Below are positions 22,680 to 34,363 of a stretch of 64,000 nt of DNA, in pieces. Under the pieces are notes generated by a model. The model worked only from the letters and a program-made list of their open reading frames with translations. It did no database searches and was not told where the DNA came from. The first letter of the stretch is position 1, and each line of letters starts with the position of its first letter. Origin of the DNA: Pontederia crassipes (Eukaryota > Streptophyta > Magnoliopsida > Commelinales > Pontederiaceae). The DNA lies in contig CM060193.1 in NCBI GenBank assembly GCA_030549335.1, positions 62,421,646 to 62,485,645 of the forward strand. The letters run 5' to 3'. The position numbers and the translations under genes are program-made.

Positions 22680-25600
22680 GCAATAACACATTATTATTTA
22701 TTGATTATATCTCTTGAGCATTGATATATAAATTCATTGCGATATTATTTTATTGGTTATTGCATAGTATTGTTTATTGCTCAATTATTTTATTGACATT
22801 ATTTTATATTGATTATTGTTATGGTTGAACACTACGTACCAATTATTTTTATACTCATGAATATTTTCTTGTACCTACGTAGGATGAGACGATGGAGATG
22901 ATGAGACTGGTGACATGCACATAAATATAAGGTCTTTATTATATAGTGTAGGCCATAACGCACAGGTCATTAGAAATTGTATAGAATTACTTCTGCCATT
23001 ATAAAAGAATATTGTAAATTAGTCTTCTACTAATGTAAGTCAGTTTGTTGACTGATCAAAGTCAAAGAAAAAATTAGAATATAGAATTGAGTGTTATCGC
23101 CAAGATAGTTTTTCTGAGGAGACAAAGAAAAAAAATTTTGAGATGTTATAGTACATATATTCACTTTTATATAATTTATATTATATGATTTCTTACTTAC
23201 CAAATTCACAATAGTATATATAATACTGGTTTCTATAGTTGCCCGCAACATAATTTTTATACTAAGAACCTACAATTAGTTGGCATGAAGTGTTTACTCA
23301 GTGAAAAATAATATAAGATGTAACATCTAAAAAACTTTCACGTTTAATTAGATGAATAGTAGATTTTATTAAAAATAAAGAATAAATGAAGCTGAGAAAT
23401 GGTAAAAATTTAAATTGAAGAAAAGAAAGAATAAAAGGGAAGAGATAAATGAATTTAATTGAAGATAATTAACAAAGATTATATATGAGGCTCAAAAGTT
23501 GACTAAAGATGGATTATAAAAAATTCTCATAATAATTAGACTAATCTCATAATTAATTTTCCTATAAATTAAACCACCTCCTCCCATATCAACCTTTATT
23601 TATCTATAAAATAGCTTTCATCCAACTTTTGAGTCATCATTTTTTCTCTGTTCGTGCATAGTTGTATTTTTTGTCAATATCTTTGTGGTCCACTGCTCTT
23701 TCAAAGGACATTGGAGTTATAGCTTAGCAAGACTCCAAGACTGCCGAGAAACATGCTCAAAATATGAGGTTCACGTGGCTCTAGCTCTACTGAACAAAGT
23801 ATGAAATATTTTGAATTCATTTCTTGATAGAATAGTTATGTTAAAAATAATTAAGACGAATTATGTTCTCTATTATCCATGAGCAGTTACATCAAAATTT
23901 TCTGTCAAAATAATAATTTATGGATCATAAATTGGAGTTAAACTTTCAAAAAAATGATACCGAAATTTTGGCAAGACAAAATTAAAACAAAGCCGAGGAA
24001 ACTTGGCCTAGGTTTTTAGAGTTTTGTGTAACCCAAAAAGGTGGATTTCAAATCTGATCCAAATTCAAATGAAACATGGTTCGAATTTCAAAAATGCAAT
24101 TTCCCCTTTGAGATTTTGTGGGTTTTGGAAGCCACAAATACAACTTTGCTCGAGTTTGATGTATACATGACTCAGGTTTCAATGGCCCTGAACACATGTT
24201 TATGACAAATCCTAGATCGAATTCCATTTTTATTTTTTCTAGACCAATGTTTATTGATTTACTATATTGTCAAATGACCTTTTTATATATCAATCTGCAA
24301 ACTATGAGGATAGGTAAATAGGTCAAAAGTTTAAAGTTATAACACAAGATTATCATGTGCACTAATTGTAACAAAATATAATAATTAATTGTAGGTATTT
24401 ATAGACTCGCCTAAGATTTGCAAATCAATCTCAAAATCTTTTTATTTTAGGTCTAAGGTAGCCATTTTTTTCTTAGCTTTATCCACCTTCACCTTGTACA
24501 TGAAAGTGTCATAATGTACATATAACAAAAAAAGTAGAGCTCATGTAGGATAACACATATAGAAGTCCTAGGTTAATACTAAAATAAAAGATGCAGTAAC
24601 ACATCAAAGAAGAATACAAAGAATGTAAGAATGAAACGAAAAGAAAGAAAAAATAAAGAAATATTTTGTTATGTCAAAAAATGAATAGGTGTAACAAAAA
24701 GTTCGCAACAATTCTTATGGGCGCAACGGGAGAGAGAGAGAGGGGATCTTAACATTACATGTCAATGTTTTAATTTAATAAAAGTACTAAATATTCTATT
24801 TTCAAAATTATTCTGCTCCTTTTAGTTTAACTTAAGCCTTATTACATAAAGTAGGATCTGTTAATTTGTCTTTGTGTATTTTCTCTATTATACTCATTTT
24901 CACTCAAATTATGTTTTTTTATTCGCAAACAACAGTGACAACTTGTTTTTATGTTTAGCTAAAAAATTATAATTAATGAATAATAGAATATATGATTATG
25001 TGAGTGTTCAGATTAGGAAAATAATAAAATGAGTTATGTGATATTTTATAATGATAATTACCCTTCCTTTAATTAATAATATAAAAATGTCAAACTAAAT
25101 TAAGAAAAAATATTGATGCACTTTTACATTTTCTTTAAAAATTAAATATACAAATAAAAAACTAACATAAATTAAAATATTGTTGTGCTAAAATAAAAAT
25201 ATTAGAAATGTCACAATTTAAAACATGAGAAAAAAATAACACCTTAGCATTAATTAGTTAATCAAAATCCTCACGTTCTTTTTTAACTTAAATTTTCTAC
25301 TAATATCAACAATAAAAATATAAAAGTATCCATGAAGAAAAAAAATCTTATAATGCCCATAATATGTGAATTTGAGTAATTTGTTTCTAGGGGAAGAACA
25401 TAGACCAACCATATGAACACCAATTGGATAGACACAAAATATGTTTTTTCAACAACAAAACCAGTGGAGGAATGGTATTCATGAATAATTTTCTCACAAA
25501 TGAACCAATACTAATTATATCTTAATTTATTATTTTGTTTTACAAACATTAATTATTGCTCATATTGACCATTTTTCTTAAAAAAGGAAAAGTCATAAAA

Positions 25601-25889
25601 ATGGTAGAATATACACATTTTGCAAAGTTCTGAATTTTAGCTTTTAATGGTTTTACTTGTTTAGGCAACATGATCATAAGTTGACAATAATTGGATTTAT
25701 GTATCCTTTGACAGCTAGATCAACAACAATGAACTATTTTCATATAGATGATTAAACATTTCCATCTATGCACAACTCATTCAACTCTCATAAAGATTTA
25801 TTAATTATATTTTTGTTAATTAGTAGGGGTGTAAGTTGTTCGCAGTCTTTTGATCTAAAAAGATCAACCTCTACTTTTAAGGATAATTT
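22680..25889. other. AT-rich intergenic DNA, probably decayed retroelement sequence
   Basis: From 22680 to 22850 the TTGAT-rich tract continues. A TGTAACATC block near 23317 resembles the start of many plant LTRs, but no matching end or partner was found. No gene is supported. Confidence 0.35.
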
Positions 25890-26270
25890 TTTAAATTACA
25901 AAAAACCACCCTATCATCATTTAGAAAAAAAGAAAAATCACCCTCTAATGGGTTAATTTTTTCGGATGATTTTTTTGAATCCCTATTTTAATAAAATAAT
26001 ATTTCAAAAAATATTATAAAATAGTATTAATATTAACATATTAAATATATAACTGAATATAGGTTGTAGTGTTAGAACTATTAAATTATAGTTTCATAAT
26101 AAGATAGGAACATATTAAACTATATAAAAAATTATTATATCAATAATAAAAAGCTGATTACTTATTAATTAATTATATAAATATAAACGGACTTCACGGA
26201 CTCCTACGGTTTTTTAGGTAGGGTCCTAGTTAGATCAATTTTGCTTTATTAAAAAGTCACCGTAACCTGT
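25890..26270. repeat. Dispersed AT-rich repeat, copy 2
   Basis: This is the partner of 5660-6070 in the same orientation. Blocks such as AGTATTAATATTAACATATT, TTTCATAATAAGATA, ATTATATCAATAATAAAAA and GGACTTCACGG align in order. Its class is unknown. Confidence 0.6.
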
Positions 26271-28227
26271 ATTCCATACCTAATTTTTCATATTTTCGAT
26301 GTGATTTATTCGAATCTGGTAGGTTTTTCTGGACAATCAGATTTTTCTTACACTCTTATTAATGATAATATAACAGATTGGATTTCATGCATATGTAATA
26401 TGTTCATGTTTTTTCATGGTTGAATATTTGTTTAATATTCATGTTTTTTTGGTTGGTTCATTGGCACACGTGATGAAATTAATGTTGACATTAATGAGAA
26501 ATTCAATTATTTTGTTATATTGGAAAGAGACCATGATAATGATACTCATAAATCAACTTTATTTACATATCAATCAATAAATTCAGGAGATTTGCTTCTT
26601 TTCATGTCATTTGCCATCACCTCTATATAAGCTCAAACCATTCATCAAGAATTGCAATAAAATTGTTTATACTTCACGATATCTCGGCTATATTTTAAAT
26701 CATTCTCCTATCTCTTTCTTCTATTTTGCTAAATAATTCGATGCCATTTTCAGTTTGTAAAAAATTTCACTATGCTCATTTGTTTGTCCTCCACAAATTC
26801 TTTTGATTTCTTCATTCAGTATATTTTATCCATTCAGCCCATCATCTTAATAGGCAAGTTGGGATCAATGTTGTCACTGAGGGTGACAGGGAGAGCCTTG
26901 TGAGGCTGCATTAGATGCCTTACATGCTATCAAGGGGGTTATTGTTTCTTTGAAGGACCCAAGTTCTCAATGCCACAAGGTAAATGTCAAATGTGCAAGC
27001 ATGCATTGGATGCTTACATATCATTTGCCGAATCATGAGCCATTGTTGACTTATGATGCATAGCCCTGCATAGTTGGAATTAATCATCCTCTCATGGGCG
27101 AGAGGAAAGAAAGTCTAAGTGCAAACGATGGATTGAACACTTTTAATCATCCAAGTTACATGTTGGATGACGGATGAGAAGGCTTTTAATGATTCATTCG
27201 ACAAGGAGCGGAATCCAAGTTACATGCAAACCATGGATGAAAATACTTTAGTTTCATTTATTTTCAGTTGTTGATGGATAATATATCCAAATATGATGTA
27301 TCTTTCTTTGTTGCTTCAATTTCCAATTTCATATTTTTAAATTTTGATTTAGCTTGTAAATAAAAAGTAGAAAATTAGTGAAATTCCTCATACTATGAAG
27401 AAATAGAAAGGAAGGTTATTCTTAATAAAAAAAACTAAAAATAAGATATATTCTACTCAGTATTGGAGATGATTTCATGACAAGTTAATTGATATAGATA
27501 AAAATATCACTAAAACTTATGACACATAAGTCAACAAATTAATTTATGAGAAAGGGAAGTACTGCACCTTATTTTCATTGTCCTATTAAGATAACATTTA
27601 GAAGAATTCAAGTTCCTTTTGCATCTTACTTTCAATACTTTGCCTTGGTATGACATTGAGGTGAAAAATTGTGTGCTCTCTTTACACATTACTTTCATCA
27701 TGGAGTTGTTTGATTGAAAGGTAATTATGCATATGATAAAGGAAATTATTTTAATAGATTAAAAATTTCTTCAAGTTTGAGCCAAGAATAATTATGAGAA
27801 CAAGGACTATGCCATTGTTCTCCCGGAAGCTCATGTTGTTTTTCTAAATGTTTGAGCATATAAGGAGTCTACACATATTGTCAATGCAAAATTTTAGTAA
27901 AATTTACTTTAGTAATATGTAAACTGAGTTGTGAGAAAGAGCTCTCTTATTTACTATCTTTAATTTAAATTGTGAAAAATACTCTTTTTTGGACCAAATC
28001 CATCGGTATACAAAATTACTAGGACTTGAGTAATTCGGTGTTGAGCAATAGCGATATGGATAAACTTTGATTAAAATCACGACTCTGGAAATAGAACATG
28101 ACGCTACCAGCACCCAATTTTAGAACACAACCCCCACTATTTGATTAGAAAGATCTCTTTTGAAGAAAGAACCATCAAGAAAGCATTTTAGATTATGTAA
28201 CACTCTAGATAGCAATCAGAAGTCCCA
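26271..28227. other. Intergenic DNA, no gene recognised
   Basis: The stretch is mostly AT-rich. A less AT-rich island at 26850-27120 has coding-like composition, but stops break every frame and I do not recognise it. This region is the left flank of the hAT insertion at 28236. Confidence 0.4.
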
Positions 28228-28535
28228 CTCAAAAGCAAGGTTGTAAGACCCGACCCGGCCTTCGACCCGGATTGCTCAACGGGTCAGGTCGGACCGGTCG
28301 GACCGAATGGTCGGATCGGAGTATAATAAATTAATACAATTAATAAAAATATGTATAAATTCAGCATATATTATATCACTAATAATAATGACATAACACT
28401 AATCCATATATTAATAACATAACAATACTAAAGAATTAAATGCAAAGTACCATAACAATATATAAATGTTCACAAACACAAATTCATTTCATAATTCTTC
28501 CACAAAAGCAACAAAATTAAAGTAAACACTTTTCT

Positions 28536-31072
28536 TCAATACTCTTCGTCTTGAGGAAAAGAATCCAAATTGACTTCCAAATCCTTAACATTATTTTCTT
28601 CCACATCATCTTCAAAAAAGATATAAACAAAATGAGTTAAAAATCATACTTGACAATTATAAACATCTTACAAACAAAAAGAAAAATATATTTACTTTCT
28701 TGCATATGAAGTTTTGGTCCTTCCAAATCATTATAAAGCATCTTCTCCAACTCATCATAATCAAGAATTGGGCTCTCTTCCTCCTCCATAATCCAATATT
28801 CAATCTTGTTTATACTTTCATAATCAATAGGATCAAGAAGTGCTTCTTGTTTAATAAGGTATCTACAAAATAACGAAACAATGATAAACATATAAGAGTT
28901 GTCAAATCTAGATTCTAAATTAGAAAGTTATAAAGAAAAAAATGAACATATAAAATTTTCATTTTGCAAACATATTTTTCAAGTCCAATTTGTAATGCAC
29001 ATAGACAAGATCATTTAATCTTTGATGTTCTAACTTGTTTCTTTTCTTTGAATGAATTCTTTCAAATACACTCCAATTTCTTTCACAACCAGAAGATGAT
29101 GCAGTTTGACTTAGAAGACGAATTGCCAATTGTGACACTAATGGAGCACTAAATCCAAAGCTACGCCACCATTGATCTAACACAAAATTTACATAAAGAA
29201 AAAATGTTAAGTAATTCTTAAATACATAAATTAAATGTAAGAACATAATGCAAAATATAAATGAATCTCACCAGGTCTCAACTCTTTGGCAGTTGCAATA
29301 GCAAGTTGTTTACCAAAACTTTACAATCTATCTTGATACAACCAACTTTGCTTTAACACTTCAGTTTTTCAGCTTGTAAAAATTGTATCCAATACATCAA
29401 GCCATCCTTGTTGAACTTCTGGCTTGATGCAAAAGTTATCTTTATCATAATAGAAAGCCGGATTCAAAAAATATGCAGCACAATGAATATGTTTCCGAAG
29501 TTGGTTATCCCATCGTTGCTTGATTATTCTCGTGTAAGGTTTGTACAAAGTTTTCTTGTGCATGAAAGTACTTTTGATTGCCCTCTTTGCTCTATATATA
29601 CCATCATACACATAACCAAGGGAATGTCTATCATCTCCGTCAATAATTCTTAATAAGCGTACCAAAGGAGCCACAATTTGCACAATAATGTCGCAATCAT
29701 TCCAAAATCTACTATCTAACACAATATCAATGAAAACTTTAGCTTTCTTATCTTTGTAATATTTTGAATTTGTAAAATCTAAACTTGTCACCAAAGCTTG
29801 CAAATCAATCTTGTGATCATGGATGCTTTTCAATGCAATGAAGGTTGTTGCAAATCGAGTTGGACCAGGGCGCAATATTTTAGTCCACTGTGGTCTTTTC
29901 CTTAACCAAGCAAGAAAAAAAAATATGATTATAAACAAACTTTGTTACTTTTGATGCCCTTTCAGTTAAGCTGTTCACAAAAGTCATTTTTCCAATATCT
30001 CCTAAGATTAAATTCAAACAATGTGCAGCACAAGGAGACCAATAAATGGATGGATACTTCTCATTCAACAACCTGCCAGCAGCTTTATAATTTGAAGCAT
30101 TATCTGTAACTAAATGTACAACATTACTTGGTCCAACAAATTCAACCAAATCAGCAAATAAGTTGCAAAGAGTTGTAGCATCCTTCACAATGTCAAAAGC
30201 ATCAACTGATTTAACAAAACAAATTCCTTTAGGAGAATAAACAAAAAAATTGATGAGTTGTCTATTCTTCTGATCCTGCCAACCATCTCCCATTATAGTA
30301 CATCCAGTTTCTGACCAAGCATTTCTAAATGTATCAACCAACAAGCCAACTTCCTTCTTAATATCATATAATAGTTTAGTTCTAATTGCATGATAATTAG
30401 GACCTTTATATCCTGGACTAATAGATGCAATAGCATCTATCATAGGCTGATAATAAACTGAATTTGCACAATTAAATGAAATGCAACAATCATAGAAGAA
30501 CCTAGCAACAGCTAAATCAGCTCGGTGAATAGCTTCTTTACCTGCCAAGACACTTCTAATTGAAGGTTGTGCACCAGGAGTAGTTCTTGGAGCAAAAAAA
30601 TTAGTTGTACTTATTTCTTTTCCTTTCCCTTAACTTCCTTTGGATTCCTTGTGACAAGTGCAACTTGTTTTTGTACACTTATGTCAACTTCCTCACTAAT
30701 ATTTGTTTCTTCATTTTCTTCACGTGCTCGTTTATTTGATGTAGAAACTGATTTTAAATGTTCTCCAAGTCAATATTTAACTTCATAACTCACTTTGGAA
30801 CAAGACAATGCATTTCCTTTTTTTCCAGCAAGATGTAGTTTCATTTTATATATTCCTCCACCTTTTAAAATTTTTCCACAATACAAGCATTTCAATGATC
30901 TTTTTCCCTGTGCATCAAAACAAATCTGACAATGCTCCCATGCAGGATCCGTCTTTAATCTTACTGCTTGAGAACTTAGCAGAGCTAATGTAGTACTATC
31001 ATTTGTAGATTGTGTTTGAGATTGTCCAATAGGTGTTTGAGTTTCACCACAGCTACTCTCTCCTGATGCCAT
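28536..31072 (-). pseudogene. hAT transposase (BED finger, DUF659, hAT dimerisation), broken
   Basis: This would bind the element ends and excise the transposon. In order on the minus strand are a BED-type zinc finger (31072-30770; C-L-Y-C-G-K-I-L ... H-L-A-G-K-K-G-N) and a basic linker. After the linker comes the N-F-F-A-P-R-T-T-P-G-A-Q-P block with DUF659 (30600-29947; G-W-Q-D-Q-K-N, V-T-D-N-A-S-N-Y, S-P-C-A-A-H-C-L-N-L). The central catalytic region follows (29926-29272; R-P-G-P-T-R-F-A-T), then the dimerisation domain (29182-28959; S-S-S-G-C-E-R-N-W-S-V-F-E-R-I-H). An acidic tail ends at TGA 28538-28536. Introns separate several blocks. In-frame stops at 30772-30770 (TGA), 29373-29371 (TGA) and 29323-29321 (TAA) suggest it no longer makes a full protein, unless some lie in introns. 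Confidence 0.88.
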
Positions 31073-31767
31073 TTTTTGAAAAACAATATATAAATATAAT
31101 TAGATATATAACATTAATTGATAAAAATTAATTAATAAACGCATGTCATGCCCTTGACATAACAAATATGAAAGTTAAAATTTGACTATGGCAAGAGAGG
31201 AATACAATCAGGTCGGTCAAGCTAGCCACTAAAGTTCAGTTAATTAGATCATTGGACAATTTATCTTCTCTGATATCAAATTGTAAAACTAGAAGGAAAA
31301 GATAAGTCTGAACATATCAAATTGTTGGAAATGAAAAATCTGAGTGAGAATGTAAGTCCATCCGAGGAGGCAGGAGTAAAAGAGAGAACGTCTTCACAAA
31401 ATGTGCCATCGTTGTATACCAAGTATCTCATGAAATTTAGAAATAATTGGAGTAATATCTGAACAATTCTTTCAGGAGTATGCAGGTTCTATAACATTTA
31501 TCTTTCTATTTTTTGAGAAGATAACTACAAATTGAAGGAAAGGATACTCAGAGAGGATGTGACTTCAGAAGACCAACAAAAGTAAAAACATACTTCATAG
31601 GTTTACTTTATCCGCAAGCATGTATCGACATGATTCATGAAGGAAGTTCGAACATGGTGATTAGACAAGGGAGAGTATTTCATAAAAAGACCTTAAATAG
31701 ATCCCTTTGTGTAAATTTAAATTTAACCTCGTTGGACATCCTTTTTACACAACCTAGTAGGATAGTG

Positions 31768-31872
31768 CCAAGGGCATGCCATGCCCTTGGCCGGCCAGGG
31801 CATGCCCTTGGCAACCAAGGGCATGCCCTTGGCAACCAAGGGCATGCCCTTGGCAACCAAGGGCATGGCCAA
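31768..31872. repeat. Tandem array of an 18-bp perfect palindrome, 21-bp period
   Basis: CCAAGGGCATGCCCTTGG is its own reverse complement and recurs with CAA spacers, with variant copies at each end. The CACTA element is inserted at the right edge of the array; related GGCCGGCCAAGG-type sequence continues after it. It lies upstream of the hAT transposase start. Confidence 0.92.
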
Positions 31873-33707
31873 CACTACTAGAAAAACACTGATTATCGAT
31901 GGTCCGGACTGTCGGTAATCAGCCCGAAAACCATCGGTAACGCAATTACCGATGATTTTTCAGTCGGAATCGATCCGTCGAAAAAACGCTCGTCGCAAAC
32001 GGATTTGCGACGGTTGAAAAATTTCGTCGAAAATATCGACGGTCAGAACCGTCGGAACAGTCCCCGGCGGCTCGAACTGTCGAAATTTTCCGACGGTTGC
32101 AACCGCTGGAAAAGTCTCCGGCGGTTCGAACCGTCGAAATTTCCGACGGTTGCAACCGCCGAGAAAGGCCGGCGGTCCGAACCGTCGAAATTTCTGACGG
32201 TTGCAACCGCCGGAAAAGGCCGGCGGTTCGAGCCGTCGCAACTTTTCGACGGTCGCAACCGTCGAAACTTTGGACGGGCGTCGCAACCATCGATCTTTTG
32301 ACGGTCGCAACCGTCGTAAATAATTTTTTAAATATAAAAAAAATTAGCGGCCGGATCGGGCCGCGGCCATTTAACGGTCGCAACCGTCGCAAATAATTTT
32401 TTAAATATAAAAAAAATTAGCGACCGGATAGGGCCGCGGCCAGCTCCGGCCGCGGCCAAATCCGGCCGCCCGCTGGAGCCGGATCCGCCGCCAGGCGGTC
32501 GAATCCGAACGCCCGGCGGCCGATCTGGCCGCTGGAGTCCCGATCCGGCCGCTGGAGGCCGGACGGATCCGAACGCCCAGCGGCCGATCCGGTCGTTGGA
32601 GGCCGGATCTGGTCGCTGGAGGCCCGATCCGACCGCCTGGCGGCGGATCCGGCCGACAGCGGCCTTTGGCCGGAGAGAGAAAGAGAGAGAGACGCCGGCG
32701 CGGAGCCGGAGAGAGAAAGAGAGAGACGCCGGCGCGAGAGAGGGTCGCCGGTGCGGGAGAGGGTCGCCGGTGCGGGAGAGGGTCGCCGGCGTCCGACGCG
32801 GGGGAGGGTGCTCGCGGCCGGGAGAGAGAAAGGAGAGGAGGGAGAGAGAGAGGAGTGGAGGGAGGAGGGAGAGAGAGAAGAGGGAGGAGGAGGAATATAT
32901 ATAAAGGGAAAAAGTGGAAAGAAAGCGGGAAAAGGGAAAAAAATGGGATAACGAAATTTTAATTACCGACAGTTTCGGCCGTCGAAATTTTAATTACCGA
33001 CGGTTGTGACCGTCGAAAATATATAATGTTTATTTTTTATTTTACCGACGGTTTGGGCCGTCGCTAGTTATATTAATAAAATACTTTTTATATGATATTA
33101 TTATACATTTACCGACGGTTGTTTTACCGACGGTCTGAACCGTCGGTGATTGTTATCGACGGTCAAAACCGTCGGTAATCGTTATCGACGGTCAAAACCG
33201 TCGGTAATTGCGACGGTTTGGACCGTCGCTAGTTATATTAATAAAATACTCTTTATATAATATTATTTTACATTTACTGATGGTTACGACCTTCGGAAAT
33301 TGCGGCGGATTTTACGACGAATGGATAGCCGTCGGAAATATCGACGTTCCTAATCGTCGAAAAATTAAATAATAATATAATAAATTACATAATTAATTTT
33401 TTTTATTTCCGACGGTCATGACCGTCGGAAATCTGTCAAAAAAAATTAATAATAATATAAAAAAATACATAATTTAATTTTTTATTTCCGACGGTCGTAA
33501 CCGTCGAAAAAGTCATCGAAAATTGCGACGGATGGATATCCGTCGGAAATATCGACGTTCCTAATCGTCAAAAAATTAAATAATAATATAAATTATTTTC
33601 GACGGTCATAACCGTCGAAAAATTCGTCGGAAACGGAACCGTCGAAAAATCTGTCGCAAATTACGACGGATTTAGAACCGTCGAAAAATCGCGATTTTCT
33701 TGTAGTG
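31873..33707. mobile_element. Non-autonomous CACTA (En/Spm-type) element, 1835 bp
   Basis: The left end is CACTACTAGAAAA and the reverse complement of the right end is CACTACAAGAAAA. The 3-bp target duplication CAA lies at 31870-31872 and 33708-33710. Both subterminal parts (31900-32400 and 32965-33690) are arrays of CGACGGT...ACCGTCG inverted motifs. The middle (32440-32900) is a GC-rich CCGGATCCG/GGAGGCCGG and GAGAGA-rich low-complexity stretch. It has no transposase. Subterminal repeat arrays are the known binding sites of CACTA transposases. Confidence 0.92.
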
Positions 33708-33710
33708 CAA

Positions 33711-34120
33711 GGGCCGCTGGGGCATGCCCTTGGCCCTTGGCTGCCAAGGGCCGACAAACCATGGCGGCCAGCCAGGGCATGGCGCGTCCAGGGCTAGCCC
33801 CTGGCCGGCCAAGGCGCACCTTGGATGCGCCAAGGGCGTCTTGGCCGGCCAAGGCGCTGGACTTCTCGGCCGTCCAAGGCGTCGCCGCCGCAGCCCTGGC
33901 CGGCCAAGGGACAAAATCGCCGAAAATCATAATGGGCAAAGAATGGACAAGATCGGCAATGAAGAGGACGAGATCGACTAACCTGGAACGTGGGTTGGAT
34001 CGAAGCCGGATCAGCAAATGACGAACGCTGGTCGCCGGTCGCCGGATCAGCGGCATCTGCACCAGATTGTCGCCCGCCAGGGATGAGGGCAGAGGGCTAG
34101 GGTTTCTACTTTTTTGGTTT
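33711..34120. repeat. GC-rich palindromic sequence in the hAT 5' region
   Basis: GGCCGGCCAAGG, CCCTTGGCTGCCAAGGG and similar self-complementary words recur to about 33905, continuing the array interrupted by the CACTA element. The rest is unremarkable GC-rich sequence leading to the hAT right end. Confidence 0.6.
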
Positions 34121-34363
34121 TTCCAAATGAATCGGCCGGCAGTTGAGTCATGACTCATGAGTGTTCAAATTTTTTTTATTGAACCGGCCGGGTCATCAAA
34201 ACCTGGCGGGTCAAGTGGTCAAACCCGAGTTTTGACCGGGTTTGACCGGTCCAACACGGGTCAATGGGCAGTCCGGGTTTGGACTGACCCATTGCCCGTT
34301 TTATTGGCTGGATACCGGTCCGACCGGCCGGGCCGGTCCGGGTTTGACACCACTGCTCAAAAG

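Larger units (their letters stand above)
28236..34355 (-). mobile_element. hAT DNA transposon, 6.1 kb, with 8-bp target-site duplication and nested CACTA element
   Basis: The perfect 8-bp repeat CTCAAAAG lies at 28228-28235 and 34356-34363. The ends are imperfect inverted repeats: CAAGGTTGTAAGACCCG at the left, and CAGTGGTGTCAAACCCG as the reverse complement of the right end. Both are followed by GACCCGG/GGTCCGG-rich subterminal sequence. The transposase gene lies on the minus strand at 28536-31072. A CACTA element (31873-33707) was inserted later; without it the hAT element is about 4.28 kb. Confidence 0.92.

Noticed and set aside
23317..23760. Start of an LTR (TGTAACATC)
   Set aside because: No matching 3' end, partner LTR or target duplication was found.
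31768..31872. Palindrome array as a CRISPR-like repeat array
   Set aside because: The spacers are identical 3-bp CAA, the context is a plant DNA transposon, and the repeats are perfect palindromes.
31946..32396. Arg/Pro-rich open frames on both strands
   Set aside because: They are translations of the CGACGGT/ACCGTCG repeat array of the CACTA element.
32596..32962. Arg/Glu-rich frames with GAGAGA-rich codons
   Set aside because: They come from low-complexity DNA in the centre of the CACTA element.
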